From positions 3,596,001-3,660,000 of the forward strand of contig CP134492.1 in assembly GCA_031761875.1 (NCBI GenBank): a stretch of DNA of 64,000 nt, read 5' to 3'. Shown piece after piece: positions 1-8,061 of the stretch. Positions within the stretch are counted from its first letter, which is position 1. Each line of letters begins with the position of its first letter. The notes beneath the pieces were generated by a model. It had not been told where the DNA came from. It saw nothing but the letters and a program-made list of their open reading frames with translations, and did no database searches. The stretch comes from Bacillaceae bacterium IKA-2. Its GTDB lineage: Bacteria > Bacillota > Bacilli > Bacillales > Anaerobacillaceae. Both the position numbers and the translations under genes were made by a program.

Positions 1-535
1 CATCAGTTAATTTCCAATGTTTAAATGGATCCTCCTGCCTTTCTTCAAAACGGCGGAGCTGCTCGTCCTTACTTATATGGAGCCAGAATTTCATTAAAAG
101 ATGACCGTCATCTACAAGTATTTTCTCGATCGTATTTATTTCTTCGTATGCTCGTTTCCATTCTTCTTGCTTTGCAAAACCTTCGACACGCTCCACTAAC
201 ACCCGTCCATACCAGGAACGATCAAAAATACTCATTTGTCCTCTTTTAGGAAATGACTTCCAAAATCTTCGCAAATAATGATATTGTTTTTCATGAATGT
301 CAGGTGCTGCAATTGATTGGACTAAATAACCACGCGGATCAAGTGTTTCTGTTAACCTGCGAATCACCCCGCCCTTTCCAGCAGCATCCCAGCCCTCGAA
401 GACAATGATCGTTGGTACCCCTTTTTTATGTAGCTTACGCTGCAACTCTAAGAGCTTTAACTGGTTTTTCTTCAATACTTTTTTGTACTGTTTTTTACTT
501 TCAAACCTCAGCTTTAAATTTTCAGATCCAAACAC
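1..535 (-). CDS. Polyphosphate kinase 2 (PPK2), 3'-truncated by window edge
   Basis: Cytosolic PPK2-family kinase that transfers phosphate between polyphosphate and nucleotides. I translated the minus strand: about 178 residues are visible. The Walker A segment EGWDAAGKGG lies near residues 47-56, with the downstream DRSWYGRVLVERVEGF block typical of PPK2. The start is a GTG at 535, with GGAGGG about 5-7 nt upstream. The C-terminus lies beyond base 1. It runs in the same direction as the response regulator behind it, but there is no obvious coupling. The family call is firm. The nucleotide preference (class I, II or III) cannot be decided from this fragment. Confidence 0.9.
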   Translation of the reverse strand, partial: MFGSENLKLRFESKKQYKKVLKKNQLKLLELQRKLHKKGVPTIIVFEGWDAAGKGGVIRRLTETLDPRGYLVQSIAAPDIHEKQYHYLRRFWKSFPKRGQMSIFDRSWYGRVLVERVEGFAKQEEWKRAYEEINTIEKILVDDGHLLMKFWLHISKDEQLRRFEERQEDPFKHWKLTD

Positions 536-606
536 AGTAGCCCTCCTTAATATAGCTTTTTAATTCATTAACTTCATTGCTGTTAGCGTTCCTTACCTAC
601 TAATTA

Positions 607-1269
607 TTAGTCTTTATCTGTTATTATTCCGTATTTGAGAGCATATCTAACGATGTTCGATTTTCTCTTTGCACCGATTTTCTCCATAATTCTTGTTTTA
701 TACGTATCGACTGTTTTGATACTAATAAATAATTCAGCAGAAATTTCTTTTTGGGTATAGCCAAGCGCAATAAACTTTAAGACTTCTTTTTCCCTTGGAC
801 TAAGTAATTCTTCGGCATGTACCTGGTCAATTTCAGTTTCGGAAAGTATTGTTTTACCGTAAAGACTTGGAATTAATGTTGGATAGATATAATGTTCTCC
901 ATTTAAGACGGTTTGAATGGCGGAGACTAGTTCTGTATCTACGGCTCTTTTTAAAACATAACCTGAAGCACCTGCCTTTAAGCCGGCCTTTAAGTACGCT
1001 TCATCCGTATACATTGTTAAAATTAATACTTTTATATCTGGTAACTTTTCTTTAATTATCTTTGTTGCTTCGATACCATCTTTTTCTGGCATATTAATAT
1101 CCATAATGATAATGTCTGGTTCCATTTCCAAAGCTAGATCAACTGCTTCTTGGCCATTTTCAGCTTCACAAACAATATCAAAGCGTAGTTTTTCACTCGC
1201 TAAAAGAATACTTTTTAAACCTGACCGAAAAACTGGATGATCATCCGCTAGCATTATTCTCACTATCAA
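607..1269 (-). CDS. NarL/FixJ-type response regulator of the arr-associated system (ArrR-like)
   Basis: DNA-binding response regulator of 220 residues. The N-terminal receiver carries the DDH acidic pocket at residues 9-11, the phospho-acceptor Asp in IIIMDINMPE (about residue 56) and the conserved Lys in VLKRA. The C-terminal LuxR-type helix-turn-helix begins at LSPREKEVLKFIALGYTQ (about 155-172). The TTG start at 1269 has GGGGGAG 6 nt upstream; a GTG two codons later is possible. It overlaps the kinase gene by 29 bp, so the two are translationally coupled. The neighbouring PhnD-like binding protein and the adjacent molybdoenzyme operon suggest it activates that operon when arsenic oxyanions are present. 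That role is inferred from context. Confidence 0.88.
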   Translation of the reverse strand: MIVRIMLADDHPVFRSGLKSILLASEKLRFDIVCEAENGQEAVDLALEMEPDIIIMDINMPEKDGIEATKIIKEKLPDIKVLILTMYTDEAYLKAGLKAGASGYVLKRAVDTELVSAIQTVLNGEHYIYPTLIPSLYGKTILSETEIDQVHAEELLSPREKEVLKFIALGYTQKEISAELFISIKTVDTYKTRIMEKIGAKRKSNIVRYALKYGIITDKD

Positions 1270-3142
1270 GCAGTTCTCCCCCTTCGTTTTTAAATGGAAT
1301 TTTCACCATAACAGCTGTTCCTTCATCGATTTCAGACTCGATTTCTAACGTGCCACCTAATAAAGATACCCGCTCCTGCATCCCTCTAATACCTAAGTTA
1401 TATTTAGATAGATCTTTATTTAGAACTTCTTCGATCTGAAAACCAACACCATCATCCTCAATAATCACTGAAATCATTTGACTATTTTTAATAATAATCA
1501 CACTTACTGACTTCGCCTTAGCATATTTCAAGATATTCGTTAGCGACTCTTGGACAATTCTGAAAATAGCGGTTTCTACTTCTGGTCTTATCCTTTCTTT
1601 ATCGATTCCTTCTAAAATCAAATCAAATTCAACAGGATATTTTTTTTTAAATTCATCAGTGTATCGTTCAATCGCTTCTTTCAAGCCGAATTTATCTAAT
1701 ATACTTGGCCGTAACTGCCATGCCAACTCATGAACCTCTTCTAATGTATGATGAGCCAAATCTCTTAAGTAAGAAATTTGCTTTTGTCTCTGCCCTGGAT
1801 CCGTTACATCTTCCAAAACCTTTAAGCCTAATAATATAGATGATACAGAGTGACTAGTTTCGTCATGTAGTTCACGGGCGATTCTTTTTCTTTCTTCTTC
1901 TTGAACTGTGATTAATTTACCAAGCAGCATTTGACGAACTTTTTCTTTCTTTTTTATTTCTTGCCATAATTGAATGTTTTCAATTGTGACAGAGAGCTGA
2001 TTCCCGATCGACATTAATATTTTCACTGAATAATCATCAAGTTCATTAGCACTACATATCTGGATTTTGCCGATATCCTTACCTTTGACTAAAAGTTGAA
2101 TGGAATTATTTACATTTATTTTGTTATTAGGGCATTGACAATAATCATCTTGCTTATATTTTTTTTCGAAATTTACTAAACAATTTTCTTTGGAATGATA
2201 AAAGGATTCATAATCATTATCTATCTTTATTTCAATGTGAGCACTATTTAACGAAAGTTCACTAACCAGATTGCCAATAAATTTTTCTAGTACGGCCCTT
2301 AACTCAGCAACCGTTGTAATGTTTGCTGAGATACTATTTAACAAGGTTAGCTCTCTATTTCTCGTTAAAATTTCTTTATAATATTTTTCTTTTTCATTTC
2401 TTGCCTTCTCTAAATTCCCTAACATCGAATTAAATGAATGAGTGAGCTTACCAATTTCATCATTAGGAAAATTTTCGATCCTTGGTGTGAAATCTCCTTT
2501 TGCTACCTTTCTTGTTAAATCTACTAGCTGTGTAATCGGAAGAATGATTGCCCGTGTTAAAGCTAATACAATTAGGATCGAAAGCATGAGGACAATAAGC
2601 ATCGTTACAAACATTTGCTTCGTTACATTTTGAAGTGCGTCGTCTAATGAGTCACTACGAAGGCCTACCCTAGCAGTACCACCAAATCCCTTAACGATAG
2701 GAACCGCTACATCACGAATAACCCCTTTATCAGTTTCGAACTTCACCAAACTATTAAGATCATCTTTATCCACATTGTTTGCATGTAATAATTCTGTACT
2801 TAAATTATTTTTTTCATATGAATGAACAATCGTTCTCCCTTGTTCATTCATTATAAAGACGTACTCAACATCTCGATTATTATTGATCGTATCGTTAACT
2901 AGCTTTTGCAGAGCATAAATATTATTTGTGAGCATTAAGTCACTGCTCTTCGAAGCGACATCACTCGCGATCGACTTTATCCTTTCGTCCAACTGTTGCG
3001 ATAACGTTTCTGTAATTGATATTCTTACACCAAATAAACTAATAATTGTTACTAAAAAAATAACAGCAAAAACCATACCATAAATTTTCAAATGAATAGG
3101 ATAACTTGTAAGAACCCTTGTAAACTGCTTAATCCATTTCAT
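1241..3142 (-). CDS. Membrane sensor histidine kinase (ArrS-like)
   Basis: NarL-partner type (HisKA_3) sensor kinase of 633 residues. It has a membrane segment near residues 20-42, an extracytoplasmic sensor of about 130 residues, a second membrane segment near 172-198, HAMP (VDLTRKVAKGDFTPRIENF), a GAF-like region with several cysteines (DYCQCP), the dimerisation/phospho-His box ERKRIARELHDETSHSV, and a HATPase with N box and GVGFQ/GLRGM-type motifs (LGIRGMQERVSLLGG). Its ATG overlaps the stop of the binding-protein gene by one base and its 3' end overlaps the regulator gene, giving a tight three-gene operon. It likely receives a signal from the lipoprotein encoded upstream. The C-Q-C cysteines in the cytoplasmic part could sense redox state or metal; this is speculative. 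Confidence 0.88.
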   Translation of the reverse strand: MKWIKQFTRVLTSYPIHLKIYGMVFAVIFLVTIISLFGVRISITETLSQQLDERIKSIASDVASKSSDLMLTNNIYALQKLVNDTINNNRDVEYVFIMNEQGRTIVHSYEKNNLSTELLHANNVDKDDLNSLVKFETDKGVIRDVAVPIVKGFGGTARVGLRSDSLDDALQNVTKQMFVTMLIVLMLSILIVLALTRAIILPITQLVDLTRKVAKGDFTPRIENFPNDEIGKLTHSFNSMLGNLEKARNEKEKYYKEILTRNRELTLLNSISANITTVAELRAVLEKFIGNLVSELSLNSAHIEIKIDNDYESFYHSKENCLVNFEKKYKQDDYCQCPNNKINVNNSIQLLVKGKDIGKIQICSANELDDYSVKILMSIGNQLSVTIENIQLWQEIKKKEKVRQMLLGKLITVQEEERKRIARELHDETSHSVSSILLGLKVLEDVTDPGQRQKQISYLRDLAHHTLEEVHELAWQLRPSILDKFGLKEAIERYTDEFKKKYPVEFDLILEGIDKERIRPEVETAIFRIVQESLTNILKYAKAKSVSVIIIKNSQMISVIIEDDGVGFQIEEVLNKDLSKYNLGIRGMQERVSLLGGTLEIESEIDEGTAVMVKIPFKNEGGELLDSENNASG

Positions 3143-4062
3143 TAATCGTCACCCATTAATTTCAATGCATCTCTGATCGGCTCGTAATTATCACGATTAA
3201 TAGGAATATACTTTTCAATCATCAATTCTTCTAAAATGTTTCTTCCGCGTTGGTTATCATTAAGTGTTAAAATCAATTTCTCTATTTTTCTTTTAAGTTC
3301 CGGATCAGTTTTACTAGAAACGACTATTGGTGGAGCTCCTGCCCATGGTCCTATTTCAACGATTTGAATTTGCATTGCATCCTCATTTTCTAAATCTAAA
3401 AGCATATCGAACAAAATACTATCTACTGCGGCCGCGTCAACAGCACCCCTGGCTACTGCACTAATAGAATAATCATGACTATACGTATAAAACGTTTCTT
3501 CAAAAAACTGCTTTGCTGTATATCCCTTGTCATTTAGCATAGCCAAAGCCGCTAAGCGTCCTGTGTAAGAATATGGATCTGCAAAAGCAAAGCGCTTTCC
3601 TTTTAAATCATCCAATGATTCTAAACCACTATTTTTATGGGTAATAATATAAGATCTATAAACATCCTTTCCATCGATTACTGTCGTCGCCACATCTTCC
3701 ATATACCCTTCATTAGTACCGATAACGTAAGAAAGTGAACAAATAAATGCTAAATCAACCTCACCATTCTTTAGAAGTTCATTTACTTCTTTATATGTTT
3801 GTTTTTGAATAATTGTAATCGGACGATCTAAATGATCTTCTAAATATTTAACTAATAAATTATATTTATATCGTGTTTCTTCAGGCGACACTACAGATGA
3901 AAAAGCGACTTTAATAGCATCATTTGATTCTTCGAATACGATAACATCATTCTTTAGATCAGAAGATGTAAGAGGAATGTATACCAATTCTTCTGCTTGA
4001 TTACATGCAGTAAAAATTAATGATAAAAATATAATAATCCATATTCGTTTGATAGTAATCAC
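3142..4062 (-). CDS. PhnD/AioX-like oxyanion-binding lipoprotein (ArrT-like)
   Basis: Periplasmic-binding-protein fold of the phosphonate-binding (PhnD) family, 306 residues. It is anchored as a lipoprotein: a hydrophobic N-terminus ends in the lipobox FTAC at about residues 17-20. The substrate-binding core is recognisable (VAFSSVVSPEETRYKYNLLVKYLEDHL and GEVDLAFICSLSYVIG). In the AioX/ArrT branch such proteins act as sensors paired with a kinase rather than as transporter subunits, and AioX binds arsenite through a cysteine. The Cys in AFICSL is a candidate for an equivalent residue. No permease or ATPase lies nearby, which supports a sensory role. The gene is first of the three-gene regulatory operon and is separated from arrC by a terminator. 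Confidence 0.8.
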   Translation of the reverse strand: MITIKRIWIIIFLSLIFTACNQAEELVYIPLTSSDLKNDVIVFEESNDAIKVAFSSVVSPEETRYKYNLLVKYLEDHLDRPITIIQKQTYKEVNELLKNGEVDLAFICSLSYVIGTNEGYMEDVATTVIDGKDVYRSYIITHKNSGLESLDDLKGKRFAFADPYSYTGRLAALAMLNDKGYTAKQFFEETFYTYSHDYSISAVARGAVDAAAVDSILFDMLLDLENEDAMQIQIVEIGPWAGAPPIVVSSKTDPELKRKIEKLILTLNDNQRGRNILEELMIEKYIPINRDNYEPIRDALKLMGDD

Positions 4063-4221
4063 CCCTGATTGTTAAGGATCTATTTCAAAAAAAGATTAGC
4101 TATCACTAATTATACAACTATTAGCCCTTTAAGAATATTACTTTCTTAAAATTGTCAATGAATGTACAATTAACCACATTTAATGTGAAGAGTCAGAAAA
4201 ATTAGCACTAAAATCAACAAT

Positions 4222-4257
4222 AAAAAAGTTGCCGATCTGGTGATCGACAACTTTTTT
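4222..4257 (-). terminator. Rho-independent terminator after arrC
   Basis: A-tract, a stem centred on CCGATC/GATCG extended by GTTG/CAAC, then a T-tract. It lies 20 nt beyond the arrC stop. It separates the respiratory operon from the downstream sensor operon, so the two are likely transcribed independently. Confidence 0.85.
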
Positions 4258-4278
4258 GTATATGATATAGGTTTTAAA

Positions 4279-5418
4279 TCATCCTGCTTTAGCTTGCTTC
4301 ACCCGTACGCTTGAGTCATGATGTCCATGAGCGTCTAGAGAAAATTTCTTCACTCCAAACGCATAAATCAAGATTGTAGCTGCAATTGCACCGATAAATA
4401 TTGACCATTCTGTAAAAGTAGAAGAGTATGATGCTACTTCACCAAACGGTTGAACAAGTTGCCCACCAATGATCGTAATATATTTATCAACAAACATACC
4501 CACTAATACTAAAGCTGCTGCTAGAACTAACTTTCCAGGAGTTTTCTTGCCCATTAGCAATAAAATCGGTAAAACTAATCCTAACACAATGACTACACCC
4601 CAGAATGCGGTTGAATAGCTTCCATTAAAAATCATATTGAAGTTTTCTGAGCTAATATAGAACATTGTAATTAAACGCCATGCATGGAAGCCTAATGCTA
4701 CAGCAAGTAAGAGCGCCATCGCTTTACCTAGGTAACTTAATGCCTCTTGAAGTTTCGTATTCATTTGTTCACTTGAAAGTTTATACGTGATAATTGTGAA
4801 AATCAATAATGTTGCTATACCAGTTATTAACGCTGATAGAACGAAAAATATTGAAGTTGAGCTACCAAACCATAATGGCCGTTGAATAACAACTGCAAAG
4901 ATACCACCAAGAACACTCGTTGCTGCAACCGCTCCAGCTAAAGTTACATATGAAGTCATCTTCACCATTTTTTCGTTTCCTGTTTGTACTGAGAAAAACT
5001 CAAACAGTAATACTACTACGTAAATGGCATATGTTGCACCCATCCACCACATTGGTGCTTGTAAGTTAGCTGAAGTGATAAAATAATATGCGCGATCTAG
5101 TCTTCCTAAGTCCATTGAAAGGACCACTAAAGCTGGAATTACTGTCGCAATTGCTAAATATAAAGACCTTTTACTAATGACTTCAAACTTCTCGAAACCT
5201 AACGCATGACCAAAAGTTGACACTAGACACATCCCACTTGCCGCTAGTGCTAAAAAAACGTAAGCCACGATTAATAGGTTCCATGGCACTTGGTCCGTTG
5301 ATCCAAACACGATTTGACCCTGAACTAATGTGTTTCCCATACTGAAAATCCCAATAGCAAGAACAATGACTGCGAGGATTACGATCGGCAACCCTTTTGC
5401 CTGTGATTTGGCTGTCAT
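4279..5418 (-). CDS. arrC: NrfD/PsrC-type quinol-oxidising membrane subunit (ArrC)
   Basis: Integral membrane protein of 379 residues with about ten hydrophobic segments, of the NrfD/PsrC family that anchors complex iron-sulfur molybdoenzymes and passes electrons from menaquinol to the iron-sulfur subunit. Recognisable parts are the first helix after KSQAKGLPIVILAV, LNTLV and WNLLIVAYVFLALAASGM, and the LDLGRLDRAYY-like segment SMDLGRLDRAYYFI. The C-terminus is soluble and His-rich (DAHGHHDSS). It is the last gene of the operon, 71 nt after the ferredoxin gene and directly followed by a terminator. Its GGGAGG ribosome site lies just upstream of ATG 5418. Assignment as ArrC rather than another NrfD follows from the ArrA call. 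Confidence 0.85.
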   Translation of the reverse strand: MTAKSQAKGLPIVILAVIVLAIGIFSMGNTLVQGQIVFGSTDQVPWNLLIVAYVFLALAASGMCLVSTFGHALGFEKFEVISKRSLYLAIATVIPALVVLSMDLGRLDRAYYFITSANLQAPMWWMGATYAIYVVVLLFEFFSVQTGNEKMVKMTSYVTLAGAVAATSVLGGIFAVVIQRPLWFGSSTSIFFVLSALITGIATLLIFTIITYKLSSEQMNTKLQEALSYLGKAMALLLAVALGFHAWRLITMFYISSENFNMIFNGSYSTAFWGVVIVLGLVLPILLLMGKKTPGKLVLAAALVLVGMFVDKYITIIGGQLVQPFGEVASYSSTFTEWSIFIGAIAATILIYAFGVKKFSLDAHGHHDSSVRVKQAKAG

Positions 5419-5489
5419 AGTTAGTTCCCTCCTTTTAATTTAATTGGAATAGTTTCCAATTAATTTGATTAATTCGATTAATTAGATTA

Positions 5490-6575
5490 TCAATTTTTTA
5501 GAAGAATATTTTTCCGTGCTTGTTTTACTTGGCATTCTTCACAAAAATTTAGCGTTTCAAGTTTTTTTTCTTCACAACTAGGACACTTCGTTAATTTTTG
5601 TTCTTGAAGAATTATTGTCGTTTGGATTTCCTCAAAATGAATTGGTTGTTTTTTTATTTCTAAGCACGCATGTTCACAGATATCACAATCGATGCAATGC
5701 TGCGGATAAAACGTTAAAGCTTTTGCTGCTTCTGTTTCACTTAGTTTTAGAGCACCAGTTGGGCACATTGCTGAACATTTCTGACATAACAAACAGTTAT
5801 CTGTAGCTGTTATCATGACAGTACCAAGTTTTTTTGCGATTCCCCCTGGCACTTTACCAGAAATTGATTTTTTCTTTAAAAAGGCTAATAAATACTTTCT
5901 TCTCTCCGTAAGTGAAAGTTTATTTTTACTATCAGAAGAACTATCGAAAGAGTCGAACATAAGCGTTGATACTTGCTCTTTTGTCTTAATTTTCGTTAAG
6001 GAAAACAGTTCTCTTCTTGACACTTTTCGTTTAGCGGCTACTTTCGCCTCTTTATTTGCAATGATTTCAACCTTTGTATCAGAGAGATTGCTATCATTCC
6101 ACTCTTTAATCCAACTTAAATCTTGAACATCGGTCCAGATCGACTTACAAGAGGAACAATACTTTTCATCCACTAAGATTTGTATTTTTTTGTCATAAAT
6201 AGTCGTAATCATTAACATCTCAGGTGTCAGTGATGACACACATGGTAAAATCACGTCTGTGCTAGGATCGCCTTGCTCTTCACAAGCAAAACAAACACTC
6301 TGACAACTTTGGATCTTTTGTTCGTATTTATGAAGCTGTTCAAATTCATAATTTAAAGCTTCAGTTGGACAGACGTGAATACATATACGGCAGTTACTAC
6401 ACTTTGAACTATCGAAGTTTAGCTTACCGTCTATAATACTAAGAGCTGGTTGGGGGCAGACTTTCTCACATAAAGAACAATTTGAAAGTTTATTACGATT
6501 TCGTAAACATCGATTTTCACTCAAACGCACAAAGCTTTTATCAATCATCCGCTTCATTAGAAACTTTTGCCACAT
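5490..6575 (-). CDS. Multi-[4Fe-4S] ferredoxin-like protein within the arr operon
   Basis: 361-residue soluble protein. It has two 4Fe-4S ferredoxin domains separated by a middle region: CSLCEKVCP and CSNCRICIHVCP near residues 34-70, then CLLCQKCSAMCP and CIDCDICEHAC near 260-305. A zinc-ribbon-like tail follows (CPSCEEKK...FCEECQ). The middle segment has further CxxC pairs (CFACEEQ, YCSSCKS). No signal peptide is visible, so it probably acts in the cytoplasm, perhaps in electron supply or cofactor maturation for the molybdoenzyme. It sits between the chaperone and membrane-subunit genes, which is not the minimal arrAB(CD) arrangement. I do not recognise a named family; the function is open. 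Confidence 0.85.
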   Translation of the reverse strand: MWQKFLMKRMIDKSFVRLSENRCLRNRNKLSNCSLCEKVCPQPALSIIDGKLNFDSSKCSNCRICIHVCPTEALNYEFEQLHKYEQKIQSCQSVCFACEEQGDPSTDVILPCVSSLTPEMLMITTIYDKKIQILVDEKYCSSCKSIWTDVQDLSWIKEWNDSNLSDTKVEIIANKEAKVAAKRKVSRRELFSLTKIKTKEQVSTLMFDSFDSSSDSKNKLSLTERRKYLLAFLKKKSISGKVPGGIAKKLGTVMITATDNCLLCQKCSAMCPTGALKLSETEAAKALTFYPQHCIDCDICEHACLEIKKQPIHFEEIQTTIILQEQKLTKCPSCEEKKLETLNFCEECQVKQARKNILLKN

Positions 6576-6607
6576 GCTTAGTCGCCCCCTTCCCTATAAA
6601 CTGCTTC

Positions 6608-7258
6608 CTAGTTGGATAGTTTGTTAGTAGTTAAAGTTGGTCGTGGAGCTGGCACTTCACGTTCACTCATCACAACTCTAGCTGTTAAGTCCACCAATTT
6701 TTTGTAGAAAGATAAGTTTGCTCTTTTAAACACTTGCTCTTTAAAAGGTAAGATCCATTTACTTAAGTGAGTGTCGATAAATTTCGTTAGTGCTGTAAGA
6801 TACGTCAATTCATTAGTTTCGGCATATTGAAAGTAGAGATAGTACACAAACTCAAGCTCGACTTTAATATGATCAGGAATATCTTTAAAATCTTTTGACA
6901 TTGAGATACCAGCCTCTTGATACATTTGCTGGACATATCGAGTTGACTCACCTTGAAGTTGACGACCACTTTCTAGATAAATAGAGCTGTACGGTAGCGC
7001 GAGTACATCGAAAGGTCCAATAAATAATTTTGCATGCTCAACAGCTAATGCTATTAATTCTTCATCCTGATTATGAAAGTTACTGAACTCTTCCTCTAAC
7101 TCTACGCCATAGGTGACAAGGTCAGGATAAAGAGCTTCTAGACTATTTTTTAATGGTTCAAACAACTCCAGCAAACTATGATTTGGTTTGTTATATAATT
7201 CAGACAACACCTTATATAGATTTGCCTTTTGTTGAAAAACTCCTAGTTTATCTCCCAT
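6608..7258 (-). CDS. arrD: TorD/DmsD-family molybdoenzyme chaperone (ArrD)
   Basis: 216-residue, helix-rich cytosolic chaperone of the TorD family, which binds the Tat signal and apo-form of its partner molybdoenzyme until cofactor is inserted. Family marks are LYNKPNHSLLELFEPL near the N-terminus, and the central segment FIGPFDVLALPYSSIYLESGRQLQGEST followed by a helical C-terminal half. It lies 87 nt after arrB and 33 nt before the ferredoxin gene, all in one direction. Placement with arrA makes ArrA the likely client. The family call is strong; the name arrD is from context. Confidence 0.85.
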   Translation of the reverse strand: MGDKLGVFQQKANLYKVLSELYNKPNHSLLELFEPLKNSLEALYPDLVTYGVELEEEFSNFHNQDEELIALAVEHAKLFIGPFDVLALPYSSIYLESGRQLQGESTRYVQQMYQEAGISMSKDFKDIPDHIKVELEFVYYLYFQYAETNELTYLTALTKFIDTHLSKWILPFKEQVFKRANLSFYKKLVDLTARVVMSEREVPAPRPTLTTNKLSN

Positions 7259-7345
7259 ACCTTAGTCACTTCCTCTATGTTCTAGTTTTTATTTTGATTT
7301 TTGAGCAACCACTAATTGATTGCCCTCACGTTTCGACTGACTCAT

Positions 7346-8029
7346 TTAATAACTTCTTAAATAAAATACTTTTGGCTTTGTGCCGAGATCACTTCGTAGG
7401 GTTTTAGTCTCCCATTTCAATAATTCATGGATTTTATCGTTAGGATCATTTAAATCTCCAACATGTCTTGCCTCTGCTGGGCAACTAGTTACGCAGTGTG
7501 GCTGTTGATCCCGAGCTAAAAGATGATCACACATTGTACATTTCTCAACAATTCCACGATAGCGAATCGCTTCGTAATTAAAGGCGCGCTCAGGATTATA
7601 ATAAGGAACTGTAGTACCGATTTTTTCTTTAATTTCAGCTGGTGTAGCAGATAATTCACTCCACGCTTCTTGGTCGTCCCAATATTGATGTGGGTCTTTC
7701 TTATTGTAAGAAATAACTCCATAAGGACAAGAAGCCATACAGCTCTTACATCCAATACATTTATCAGCATTGTGTAAGGTTAAGCCATTTTCGTCTTTGT
7801 ACATAGCCGTAACTGGACAGGCCTTCACACAAGGAGCATTGTCACAATGGTTACATAAGGTTGGTAAATACTCGTAACTCAAATGCGGGAATTTTCCTGT
7901 TTGAGTAGTTAAATGGTGAGACCAGTTTATTCCGGTATCTGTATTATTTTCACTTTTACAAGCTATTGAACATGCTGCACATCCGATACATGCATGCAGG
8001 TCAATTGTCATTGCATAATTTTTAGCCAC
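7346..8029 (-). CDS. arrB: Four-cluster [4Fe-4S] electron-transfer subunit (ArrB)
   Basis: DmsB/PsrB-type iron-sulfur subunit of 227 residues that relays electrons from the NrfD subunit to the molybdoenzyme. Four cysteine clusters are visible: CIGCAACSIAC, CNHCDNAPCVKAC, CIGCKSCMASC and CTMCDHLLARDQQPHC. I chose the GTG at 8029, because GGAGG ends 8 nt before it. The upstream GTG at 8038 is directly abutted by the GGAGG and would have no spacer. It lies 32 nt after arrA. It has no signal peptide of its own, as expected for a subunit carried across the membrane with its Tat-bearing partner. Confidence 0.9.
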   Translation of the reverse strand: MAKNYAMTIDLHACIGCAACSIACKSENNTDTGINWSHHLTTQTGKFPHLSYEYLPTLCNHCDNAPCVKACPVTAMYKDENGLTLHNADKCIGCKSCMASCPYGVISYNKKDPHQYWDDQEAWSELSATPAEIKEKIGTTVPYYNPERAFNYEAIRYRGIVEKCTMCDHLLARDQQPHCVTSCPAEARHVGDLNDPNDKIHELLKWETKTLRSDLGTKPKVFYLRSY

Positions 8030-8061
8030 AACCGTCACCTCCGTACGTTTTTATTGTTCGA

